A DNA stretch of 7,117 nt from positions 1 through 7,117 of the forward strand of contig USFO01000082.1 in assembly GCA_900553955.1 (NCBI GenBank), read 5' to 3'. This document shows positions 1-5,238 of the stretch, one piece after another (the stretch's first letter is position 1; each line of letters starts with the position of its first letter). This stretch comes from an uncultured Oscillospiraceae bacterium. Lineage in GTDB: Bacteria; Bacillota; Clostridia; Oscillospirales; Ruminococcaceae. The translations under genes and the position numbers were made by a program. The notes beneath the pieces were generated by a model that worked only from the letters and a program-made list of their open reading frames with translations, did not search any database and was not told the DNA's origin.

Positions 1-147
1 CGACCGCGGAGGTGCTTCGCACCAGCTGAGGTTATTATTTTGATAACTCGGCAAAAGGCGCACACTTATCAAGGCGGCTGAGCCGCGATTGGCGCGACGA
101 GGCGGCTACCGCCGCAAAGCCACAGATTTAGTGTGCCACCGCGGCAT
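1..147. repeat. Intergenic stretch with more short GC hairpins
   Basis: No gene is supported here. Visible inverted repeats are GGTGC-ttc-GCACC (11-23), GCGGC-tga-GCCGC (74-86) and GGCGG-cta-CCGCC (101-113), again with 3-nt loops, plus an AT-rich imperfect one around 28-49. They look like a continuation of the hairpin-rich repeat DNA to the right. The window edge cuts the region, so its extent is unknown. Confidence 0.5.
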
Positions 148-175
148 AAAAAATGTGCCGCCACCGGGCGGCACA
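148..175 (-). terminator. Intrinsic terminator of the deaminase gene
   Basis: On the minus strand a perfect 9-bp stem TGTGCCGCC / GGCGGCACA (175-167 with 162-154, loop CGGT) is followed by TTTTTT (153-148) and ATGCCGC. It lies about 125 nt after the deaminase stop, beyond a hairpin array, in the same arrangement as the terminator at 1010-1036. Confidence 0.85.
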
Positions 176-210
176 CATTAGCTTTGTGGCCAAGGGGCGC
201 AAAATATAAC

Positions 211-299
211 CTGCCCCAAAGGGGGCAGACATAGCCGCTGCAAAGCAGCGATATAACCCGCGGCAACGCCGCGGATATAACTGCGAAGCATTGCTTCGC
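211..299 (-). repeat. Array of four hairpins separated by GATATAAC-type spacers
   Basis: On the plus strand four stems with different sequences occur in a row: CTGCCCC (211-217) with GGGGCAG (222-228), CGCTGC (236-241) with GCAGCG (245-250), CCGCGGC (258-264) with GCCGCGG (268-274), GCGAAGC (283-289) with GCTTCGC (293-299). Loops are 3-4 nt. Spacers are alike: ATATAAC precedes the first, third and fourth stems (last base C at 211, 257 and 281), and a diverged ACATAGC precedes the second. The last stem touches the deaminase TGA. Function unknown. Confidence 0.8.
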
Positions 300-797
300 T
301 CAGTATCCGAATACGCCCTCAAGGGATTCATCGTTGGCGATCCATTCATCCGACACCTGAATAACGCGGTAGTTTTCCCTGTCGTCGCGGATTATCACCG
401 TATCAATGCCGGAGTTGATAATCAGGCGCTTGCACATGCTGCAAGGGTTCGCGTTGGCAACGTAGTTGCCGGTTTCCACTTCGCGCCCCACAAGATAAAG
501 CGTCGCGCCGATCATATCCGTGCGCGCAGCGTGAATTATAGCGTTTGCCTCCGCATGGACGGAGCGGCAAAGCTCGTACCGTTCGCCACGGGGCACATTC
601 AGGCGTTCCCGCGCACAATAGCCAAGGTCGCTGCAATTTTTGCGGCCGCGTGGCGCACCCACATACCCGGTAGAGATAATCTGGTCGTTTTTCACGATAA
701 TTGCACCGTAACGGCGGCGCAAACAGGTGCCGCGCTCCATAACCGTGTCGGCAATATCAAGATAGTAGTTGATTTTGTCCCGTCTTTCCGTTGTCAT
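300..797 (-). CDS. dCMP/cytidine deaminase-family protein (ComEB-like)
   Basis: 165-residue zinc deaminase of the cytidine/deoxycytidylate deaminase fold; likely converts dCMP to dUMP for thymidylate synthesis in the cytoplasm, as inferred from the family. Seen: TCLRRRYGAIIVKN at 24-37, ISTGYVGAPRG at 41-51, catalytic HAEANAI with His81 and Glu83, and the zinc-binding PCSMC with Cys119 and Cys122. Cys55, Cys61 and Cys77 could form a second, structural zinc site as in some dCMP deaminases. The spacing between His81 and Cys119 is about ten residues longer than typical, with an insert around REVETGNYVA (105-114). A TTG at 803 would extend the frame by two residues, but GGAGGG at 805-810 lies 7 nt from the ATG at 797 and only 1 nt from that TTG, so the ATG is chosen. 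It has its own promoter and is probably monocistronic. Exact substrate is unproven; competence role not implied. Confidence 0.88.
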   Translation of the reverse strand: MTTERRDKINYYLDIADTVMERGTCLRRRYGAIIVKNDQIISTGYVGAPRGRKNCSDLGYCARERLNVPRGERYELCRSVHAEANAIIHAARTDMIGATLYLVGREVETGNYVANANPCSMCKRLIINSGIDTVIIRDDRENYRVIQVSDEWIANDESLEGVFGY

Positions 798-804
798 TGG
801 CAAG

Positions 805-810
805 CCCTCC
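805..810 (-). promoter_or_regulatory. Ribosome binding site deciding the deaminase start
   Basis: On the minus strand, AAAAGGAGGG is followed by 7 nt and then ATG at 797-795. The in-frame TTG at 803-801 lies only 1 nt from the GGAGGG, which is too close, so the site supports the ATG. Confidence 0.85.
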
Positions 811-823
811 TTTTCTTAATTTA

Positions 824-852
824 ATAATATCGTATATCGCCGTTTTTTGCAA
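824..852 (-). promoter_or_regulatory. Sigma-70-type promoter of the deaminase gene
   Basis: On the minus strand a -35 box TTGCAA (852-847), a 17-nt spacer and a -10 box TATTAT (829-824) are seen, giving a predicted start near 817 and a 5' leader of about 20 nt. It sits directly downstream of the terminator at 856-890, which separates it from the operon to the right. Confidence 0.65.
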
Positions 853-855
853 GCA

Positions 856-890
856 AAAAAGCTCCGGAAGGATTCCATCCGGGGCTTTTT
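856..890 (-). terminator. Intrinsic terminator, second after the operon
   Basis: A 13-bp stem (856-868 with 878-890, one G-T wobble) with a 9-nt loop. Read on the minus strand, CCCCGG...CCGGAGC is followed by six T. The stem is also flanked by T on the other strand, so it could act in both directions, but no plus-strand gene needs it. It probably backs up the terminator at 1010-1036 and insulates the deaminase promoter. Confidence 0.8.
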
Positions 891-933
891 GTGTGGTTTG
901 GGCTTTAGGGAACTGTGCTGCTGACGCATCGTA

Positions 934-975
934 ACGGCGGAGCCGTCTCGGCTTCCCTGTGTAAGGGGAGCCGAG
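934..975. repeat. Two adjacent hairpins of a GC-rich intergenic repeat
   Basis: First, ACGGC-gga-GCCGT (934-946). Second, a 12-bp stem CTCGGCTTCCCT (947-958) with AGGGGAGCCGAG (964-975), loop GTGTA, one G-T pair. The second, with its CCCTGTGTAAGGGG centre, resembles short dispersed intergenic repeats I associate with gut Clostridia genomes, from memory only. No T-tract follows on either strand, so it is not an obvious terminator. Confidence 0.6.
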
Positions 976-1009
976 AACTCTTACCGTCACCCATGTGCCA
1001 CAGCCCCAT

Positions 1010-1036
1010 AAAAAATGTGCCCGCATAGCGGGCACA
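1010..1036 (-). terminator. Intrinsic terminator of the rpe-rnf-glycosidase operon
   Basis: On the minus strand a perfect 9-bp stem TGTGCCCGC / GCGGGCACA (1036-1028 with 1024-1016, loop of 3) is followed by TTTTTT (1015-1010) and then ATG. The sequence around it matches the terminator at 148-175 in both the stem base and the TTTTTTATG tail, so both belong to one repeat family. Confidence 0.85.
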
Positions 1037-1048
1037 CATTCGTTTTTC

Positions 1049-1131
1049 ATGTGCCCGAAGGGCGCGCTTCATGCACCGTAGGTGTGCTTCATGCGCCGAA
1101 GGCGCGCTTCATTTGCGGTGCTTGCGCCGCA
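1049..1131 (-). repeat. Tandem hairpin array after the glycosidase stop codon
   Basis: Four short inverted repeats in a row. On the plus strand the 20-nt units ATGCACCGTAGGTGTGCTTC (1071-1090) and ATGCGCCGAAGGCGCGCTTC (1091-1110) are tandem copies, and a 22-nt relative lies at 1049-1070. The stems vary but pairing is largely kept. A fourth hairpin TGCGGTGC-tt-GCGCCGCA (1114-1131) directly abuts the TAA of the gene. It may protect the mRNA 3' end or be a REP-like element. Confidence 0.75.
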
Positions 1132-2574
1132 TTATCCCCATCTAACCGGGTCGTCGCCGCCGCCGCTGTAATCGCCGGAGGTCACTCCCGGTATGCTCGA
1201 GTATTCTTCGCTTGAGCTGCTTTCCGCCACGCTTGAGGACGAGGAAGAGGACGGTGGCACATACGACGGAACCGAGGAGCTGCTTGCGCTGCTCGGCGGT
1301 GTTACCGGTTGCTGCGGCTGCGACGCAGCGGAGCTGCTGCTTTCGCTGCCGTCCGCAGGCTGTTCGTCCGAGTTCTGCGGCACGCCGGTAAAGAATTCCT
1401 CGTCGTAAATCATGATATAGCCCACTGCGCCCAAATTCCCCGCGGCGCGCGCCGCGCTGCGAACCTGCCCCTTTGTAAGACCTGCGCAGTAAAGAACCGG
1501 CATAGTCTTCGCGCCTTCCGGCAAAGCCAGCGCTTCATAAACGGTGCGCATAAGCTCCGTTGCATCCGCGGGCAGCTCGCTGAAATTGATTCCGTCGGCA
1601 ACTTTTCCGCCCACAAAATCCATAAGATTTATGCAGGGCGCGAAGCCGTCTGCATCAAAGTCCATGGGCGAACCGCCGTAAACGGCGGTATCTCCTGTAA
1701 CAACGGCGTGCCCGTCAAAGGCTACAAGCACATCCGTGCCGCTGGTGACCACCGCGGAATAGACCCGCTTCGCGAAGCGGGCAAGAATTTCGCCGCGGCC
1801 GGTTTCTTCCGTTCCCACGCCGAAATAGGCGTAGTCCATGGCGGCGTTTTCCTCGGGGAAGCGCACGCCGTCAAGCAAAATCGCGTCCACGCCAAGGTCA
1901 ACGGCGTCGTAAACAATATCAAGAACGTACTTCTGCGCGGTGTCCGAATACGGGTTCAGCCAAGGCTTGCCGCCGTTGTCCACGCTGTCGTCAAGCCAAA
2001 GCACGCCATCCTCCGACTCATAGCGAATCGCCATATCCGCGGAGTTATAGGGCGCGGTGCTGTCCTCAAAGGCGTAGATTCGCGCTATTACGTCATAGCC
2101 CGCCCGGCGCGCGGTATCAATATAGCTTGCAAGGTCGATGGCGTTTTCCGCCGCCGCGCCCACGTTCTGCACGCTGACCTGGTTCGACTTGTATGTAACC
2201 TCGCCCGCAGCGGTTTTCATGTCAATAACCACGGCGGTAACCTCCTTGTCAAGGGACGCAAGGAATGAATAATACGCCGAAAGGTCATAAAGCTTTTCCG
2301 TCGGAACGGTCACGGCAACGGTATCCTTGTCAAGGAATTCCTGAGGGAGCTCCTCCGGTTTTTTCTCCGGTTCCGGCTTTGAAATCGGGTCGTTTTGAAT
2401 GATTTCCTTGTTTGCATTGTTAATCGCCTTCATCAGCGGTTCGTAAGCGAACCACCCCGCTGTAAAAAGCGCTCCCGCAATGACGATGATAAGCGCCGCA
2501 CGGATTATCTTCCCGCGGATGGGATTATAGATGCGGGATTTGTAGTGTTTAACTTTGTATTTTTTCTCAAACAT
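1132..2574 (-). CDS. Membrane-anchored putative glycoside hydrolase (DUF4015-type TIM barrel)
   Basis: 480 residues. A basic cytoplasmic N-terminus (many Lys/Arg in 4-25) precedes one hydrophobic segment at about 24-44, predicting a signal anchor with the rest outside the cell. A charged, Pro/Glu-rich linker (60-82) leads to a barrel-like domain at about 85-400. It resembles the DUF4015 putative glycosidase family: VVIDMKTAAGEVTYKS at 115-130, AGYDVIARIYAFED at 158-171, LNPYSDTAQKYVLDI at 206-220 and DLGVDAILLDGVRFP at 226-240. Asp235 lies where the family has its conserved strand-end acid. Residues 410-470 are a Ser/Pro/Gln-rich low-complexity tail, perhaps a cell-wall spacer. Substrate is unknown; a wall or exopolysaccharide glycan is an inference. 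The ATG has a GGTGA pairing site 6 nt upstream and sits 14 nt after rnfA, so it is probably cotranscribed. The TAA abuts a hairpin array. Confidence 0.75.
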   Translation of the reverse strand: MFEKKYKVKHYKSRIYNPIRGKIIRAALIIVIAGALFTAGWFAYEPLMKAINNANKEIIQNDPISKPEPEKKPEELPQEFLDKDTVAVTVPTEKLYDLSAYYSFLASLDKEVTAVVIDMKTAAGEVTYKSNQVSVQNVGAAAENAIDLASYIDTARRAGYDVIARIYAFEDSTAPYNSADMAIRYESEDGVLWLDDSVDNGGKPWLNPYSDTAQKYVLDIVYDAVDLGVDAILLDGVRFPEENAAMDYAYFGVGTEETGRGEILARFAKRVYSAVVTSGTDVLVAFDGHAVVTGDTAVYGGSPMDFDADGFAPCINLMDFVGGKVADGINFSELPADATELMRTVYEALALPEGAKTMPVLYCAGLTKGQVRSAARAAGNLGAVGYIMIYDEEFFTGVPQNSDEQPADGSESSSSAASQPQQPVTPPSSASSSSVPSYVPPSSSSSSSVAESSSSEEYSSIPGVTSGDYSGGGDDPVRWG

Positions 2575-2588
2575 AGCAATTCACCAAA

Positions 2589-3182
2589 TCAGGTGGGAAG
2601 CTGATGTCCCACAAGGCCGTAAAACGCCAGGGACAAAAGCCCGAGATAAATAAGGGTTATCGGAAGCCCGCGGAATATCTTAGGCACCTTGCAAAGCTGA
2701 AGGCGCTCTATGCCAAAGCCTGTGATAATAACCGCCAGCGCAAAGCCTAGGCTCATGCCAAGGCCGTAACCGACGGTGCTCACAAAGTCCATTCTGCCGA
2801 CGGAGGGCACAAGCAGGCTGCCCAGAACGGCGCAGTTAAACGCCGCCGCGCCAAGGTTAAATTCCGCGTTTACAAAGGTTTCGGGCATAACGTGCTTTAT
2901 AAAGAAATATACGCCGATATATACCACCGCGATGCACAAAATATACATCATCGGAACAAGTATATACGAGTGCTCGCTCTGCTCCGCAAGCCCGCGCAGG
3001 GGATAGCCGATGGCGCCGGAAAGGGTGGTTATCACCGTGAGCAGCACCGTGCAGCGGAAAAGCTCGTTCGGCTTTTTAATGAGGTACAGCAGCCAGCTTG
3101 TTCCCAAAGCGCGGGTGAAAATGATGTTTTCAATGAACAGCGCCGTAAGCATCATTGCAAAAAACTGTGCAATATAGGTCAT
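2589..3182 (-). CDS. rnfA: RnfA-like membrane subunit with one Fe-S cysteine replaced
   Basis: 197 residues, normal for RnfA, polytopic. Family landmarks: IENIIFTRALG at 17-27 (family VNNFVLTRFLG), FNCAVLGSLL at 115-124 (family TNCAVLG), GYGLGMSLGFALA at 138-150, FGIERL at 156-161 and VPKIFRGLPITLI at 166-178 (family PxxFRGxPIxLI). Of the two cysteines expected to ligate the intramembrane [2Fe-2S] cluster with RnfE, Cys117 remains, but the first (family LGICPFLG) is LGTSWLLY, so Ser29 stands where Cys is expected. With both RnfE cysteines also gone, only one of four ligands is left. The ATG has GAAGGAGG 8 nt upstream and overlaps the rnfE TGA. An RnfB gene normally follows rnfA; instead a membrane-anchored glycoside hydrolase-like gene starts 14 nt downstream. 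Confidence 0.88.
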   Translation of the reverse strand: MTYIAQFFAMMLTALFIENIIFTRALGTSWLLYLIKKPNELFRCTVLLTVITTLSGAIGYPLRGLAEQSEHSYILVPMMYILCIAVVYIGVYFFIKHVMPETFVNAEFNLGAAAFNCAVLGSLLVPSVGRMDFVSTVGYGLGMSLGFALAVIITGFGIERLQLCKVPKIFRGLPITLIYLGLLSLAFYGLVGHQLPT

Positions 3183-3826
3183 GCTTCATCCTCCTTCACA
3201 TTGCCGAAGTGGGCGTATTCCGGCTTATTGCGGAGAATGCGCACCGCACTGACCCCCGCCGCCATAAACCCGAGGAGAATGAATCCCCAGAAGGGCAGAC
3301 GGATTGCCGGGAAGGAGTTGCCCGCGATTTTCGCGCCCCAAAGGGTGCCGTAGCCAAAAAATTCGCGTCCCGCTCCGAGGACTATCGCCACAAGCCCGAA
3401 TCCGAGGGAAAGAGCGATTCCGTCAAGCAGCGCCTTGAGCACGTTGTGCTTTTCGGAGTATTTTACCGAATACGCCGTGGGAATGGTGCTTACCGCCAGC
3501 AGCGGAAGGTAAATTCCCACCGAGTCAAAAACCATGGGCATAGTTCCGCGACAAATAAGGTACGCCGGGAACAGCATTCCGCCGGAAATGAGCATATACA
3601 CAACAATTCTGAGCCAACGGGGCAGGTATTTGCCCAACGCCGCCGCAAAAACAAGCACCGGAACCGTTACAAAAAGAATCGTTATTGTAAGAGCAACGCC
3701 CGTTTGCAGGCTGGTATCTCCGGCGGCGAGCTGACCTATTACAAGTCCGCCCACAAGCACCGGGTTTGAAAAGAAAACATGAGTAAAGCTGTCCTTCGCA
3801 GAAATTTTTTCTTTGGTTTCCGTCAC
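3179..3826 (-). CDS. rnfE: RnfE-like membrane subunit lacking Fe-S cysteines
   Basis: 215 residues, about the family length, with six or so hydrophobic segments. RnfE identity rests on NPVLV at 21-25, KYLPRWLRIVVYMLI at 66-80, the SEKHNVLKALLDGIALSLGFG stretch (124-144) and GAGREFFGYGTLWG at 151-164, matching the family's GxxREIxGxGTLFG. In Rnf/NQR this subunit and RnfA each give two membrane cysteines to a [2Fe-2S] cluster. Here the first (family LGLCPLLA) is VIGQLAA with Gly31, and the second (family VNCxILGR) is VSTIPTAYS with Thr114. The only cysteine, Cys92, is at neither site. The start is GTG (3826-3824), with AAGGAGG 10 nt upstream, overlapping the rnfD TGA; the stop overlaps the rnfA ATG. 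Family membership is secure; electron transfer through the usual metal centre is unlikely. Confidence 0.87.
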   Translation of the reverse strand: MTETKEKISAKDSFTHVFFSNPVLVGGLVIGQLAAGDTSLQTGVALTITILFVTVPVLVFAAALGKYLPRWLRIVVYMLISGGMLFPAYLICRGTMPMVFDSVGIYLPLLAVSTIPTAYSVKYSEKHNVLKALLDGIALSLGFGLVAIVLGAGREFFGYGTLWGAKIAGNSFPAIRLPFWGFILLGFMAAGVSAVRILRNKPEYAHFGNVKEDEA

Positions 3827-5238
3827 TTTCGCGCCGCCTCCTTTTCTTCCTCATTTTCCGCCTGTTTTTCAGGCGCTTCTTCAATGATTATTTTCTCTGC
3901 TTCTGCCGGAGCTTCCGCAGAATCGGTTTCGTTTATAACGATTTCTTCAAAGTCGGGCGCGTCCGCCTCGGCGGATTTTGCCACCGCTTCCACAAAGGCT
4001 TCCGCCGGAGATTCGGTCGCTTCCACCGCTGCCATGGCAGCTTCGGTGAACTCATCCGCGGGAGCTTTTGCTTCCTCCGCCGGAATTTCCTCGGCGGGAA
4101 CGGTTACTTCGACCGGCTCCGCGACTTCTTCCGCTGCCGGAATAACTCCAATGGCTTCAGCAGGAAGCTTTTCGGCTTTTTCCGCCTTTTTGTGCTTGCG
4201 CACAACGGGCGCAGCGGGCTTTTTCACCGCGGCGTTTTTGATATCGCTTTCAATGGATTCCACAAGTCTGTCGCGGTTGCGGTAAAGGTGCAGGGCGTTT
4301 TCACAGATTGTGTCAAATACCGGGGTGAAAACGTTCAGCACTATAAGCGCGTAAACAAAACCATCCTCAAATCCGCCGAAATATCCGAACAGAAACACCA
4401 CTATTCCCGCCACAACGGAGTAAAGCAGCTTACCGAAATCGCGCTTCGGAGAGGTCACCGGCTCGGAGAGCATAAAGAACGCTCCGAACACTATCATTCC
4501 GCTGAAAAGCTCGTAGCAGAGCGCGTCGAACGCGCTGCCGCCGATTCTTGGGAACAGCGCCGCGCAAATGCCGTATGTCAGCAGGAAAAACACAGGCGTG
4601 CGCCAGTTGACTGCTTTTCGCACAATAAGGAAAACGCCGCAGGCAACGATTACAAGAATGTTCGTCGCACCCATGGGCCCCGGCGCACTGCCAAGCAGCA
4701 GGTCAAGCACATCATATTCCGGCACAGCGCCGATGGCAAGGCTGTGCGCCGGACTTGTTGCCGCCTTTTCGGCGTTTTCTCCGAAAACGCTCAGGGTGCG
4801 GAGCACCGCCGGATACCTGTACACAAGCTCGGGCCAGCACAGCGCCACGGAGGCAAAGCCCACCGCCGCGGGGTTAAACAAGTTATAGCCCGTTCCGCCG
4901 AAGGGAAGCTTTACCACCAAAATTGCCACTGCGCAGGCGGCAAGAACAACATGGTACGGCACATCCGCCGGCATAAGCAGCGGAATTATCAGTCCGGTGA
5001 TAGCCGAGGTAAGGTCGCGGATATTCGGGCGCTCTTTTGAAACGAGAGAACCCACCGCAGAAAATACAAGGCAGGAAGTCACACCGCAAAGCCCAAGTAC
5101 AAGCGCCCGCACACCGTAATAGAAAAAGCTCATTATATAAAGCGGCACAAGCGCGATTACAACGTCCGTCATAATGGTAAGCACCGATTCGCTTTGGCGG
5201 ACGTGCGGCGCATTTTGGAACATCAGCTTTTCTCTCAT
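3823..5238 (-). CDS. rnfD: RnfD-like membrane subunit with long acidic C-terminal tail
   Basis: 471 residues; the first ~330 form an RnfD/NqrB-type polytopic membrane protein. Family landmarks are PHVRQSESVLTIMTDVVIAL (11-30), SAITGLIIPLLMP (78-90), FGGTGYNLFNPA (113-124), a GPMGATN loop (187-193), SEPVTSPKRDFGKL (258-271) and NVFTPVFD (302-309). In canonical RnfD a threonine near residue 160-190 in a (S/T)GATPL-type motif carries covalent FMN; here the equivalent stretch reads KAATSPAHSL (158-167), so Thr161 is a possible but altered site. From about residue 336 comes an unusual extension of ~135 residues: first basic (VKKPAAPVVRKHKKAEKAEK, 338-357), then Ala/Glu/Pro-rich and strongly acidic, probably disordered and cytoplasmic by the positive-inside rule. 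Usual family length is about 300-350. The ATG has AAGGAGG 7 nt upstream and overlaps the rnfC-like stop; the stop overlaps the rnfE start. No rnfG follows, unlike standard operons. Confidence 0.9.
   Translation of the reverse strand: MREKLMFQNAPHVRQSESVLTIMTDVVIALVPLYIMSFFYYGVRALVLGLCGVTSCLVFSAVGSLVSKERPNIRDLTSAITGLIIPLLMPADVPYHVVLAACAVAILVVKLPFGGTGYNLFNPAAVGFASVALCWPELVYRYPAVLRTLSVFGENAEKAATSPAHSLAIGAVPEYDVLDLLLGSAPGPMGATNILVIVACGVFLIVRKAVNWRTPVFFLLTYGICAALFPRIGGSAFDALCYELFSGMIVFGAFFMLSEPVTSPKRDFGKLLYSVVAGIVVFLFGYFGGFEDGFVYALIVLNVFTPVFDTICENALHLYRNRDRLVESIESDIKNAAVKKPAAPVVRKHKKAEKAEKLPAEAIGVIPAAEEVAEPVEVTVPAEEIPAEEAKAPADEFTEAAMAAVEATESPAEAFVEAVAKSAEADAPDFEEIVINETDSAEAPAEAEKIIIEEAPEKQAENEEEKEAARK

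Noticed and set aside
69..349. Two short minus-strand frames over the left repeats
   Set aside because: They run through terminators and inverted repeats and partly overlap the deaminase end; no ribosome binding site or protein-like pattern.
843..860. TTTTTTGC-aa-GCAAAAAA inverted repeat as a separate hairpin
   Set aside because: Its 2-nt loop is poor and its right arm is part of the terminator stem and left arm part of the deaminase promoter; these explain it better.
1049..1131. CRISPR-like array
   Set aside because: The 20-nt repeats are adjacent without unique spacers, there are only three or four, and no cas gene is present.
1309..2268. 319-residue open frame on the plus strand
   Set aside because: It lies wholly antisense to the glycosidase gene, has no family motif and no good ribosome binding site, and its His/Arg/Val-rich composition is typical of the complement of a GC-rich coding strand.
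4192..5040. 282-residue open frame on the plus strand
   Set aside because: Antisense to rnfD, whose protein matches a known family throughout; the plus-strand translation is Arg/His-rich and unrecognisable.
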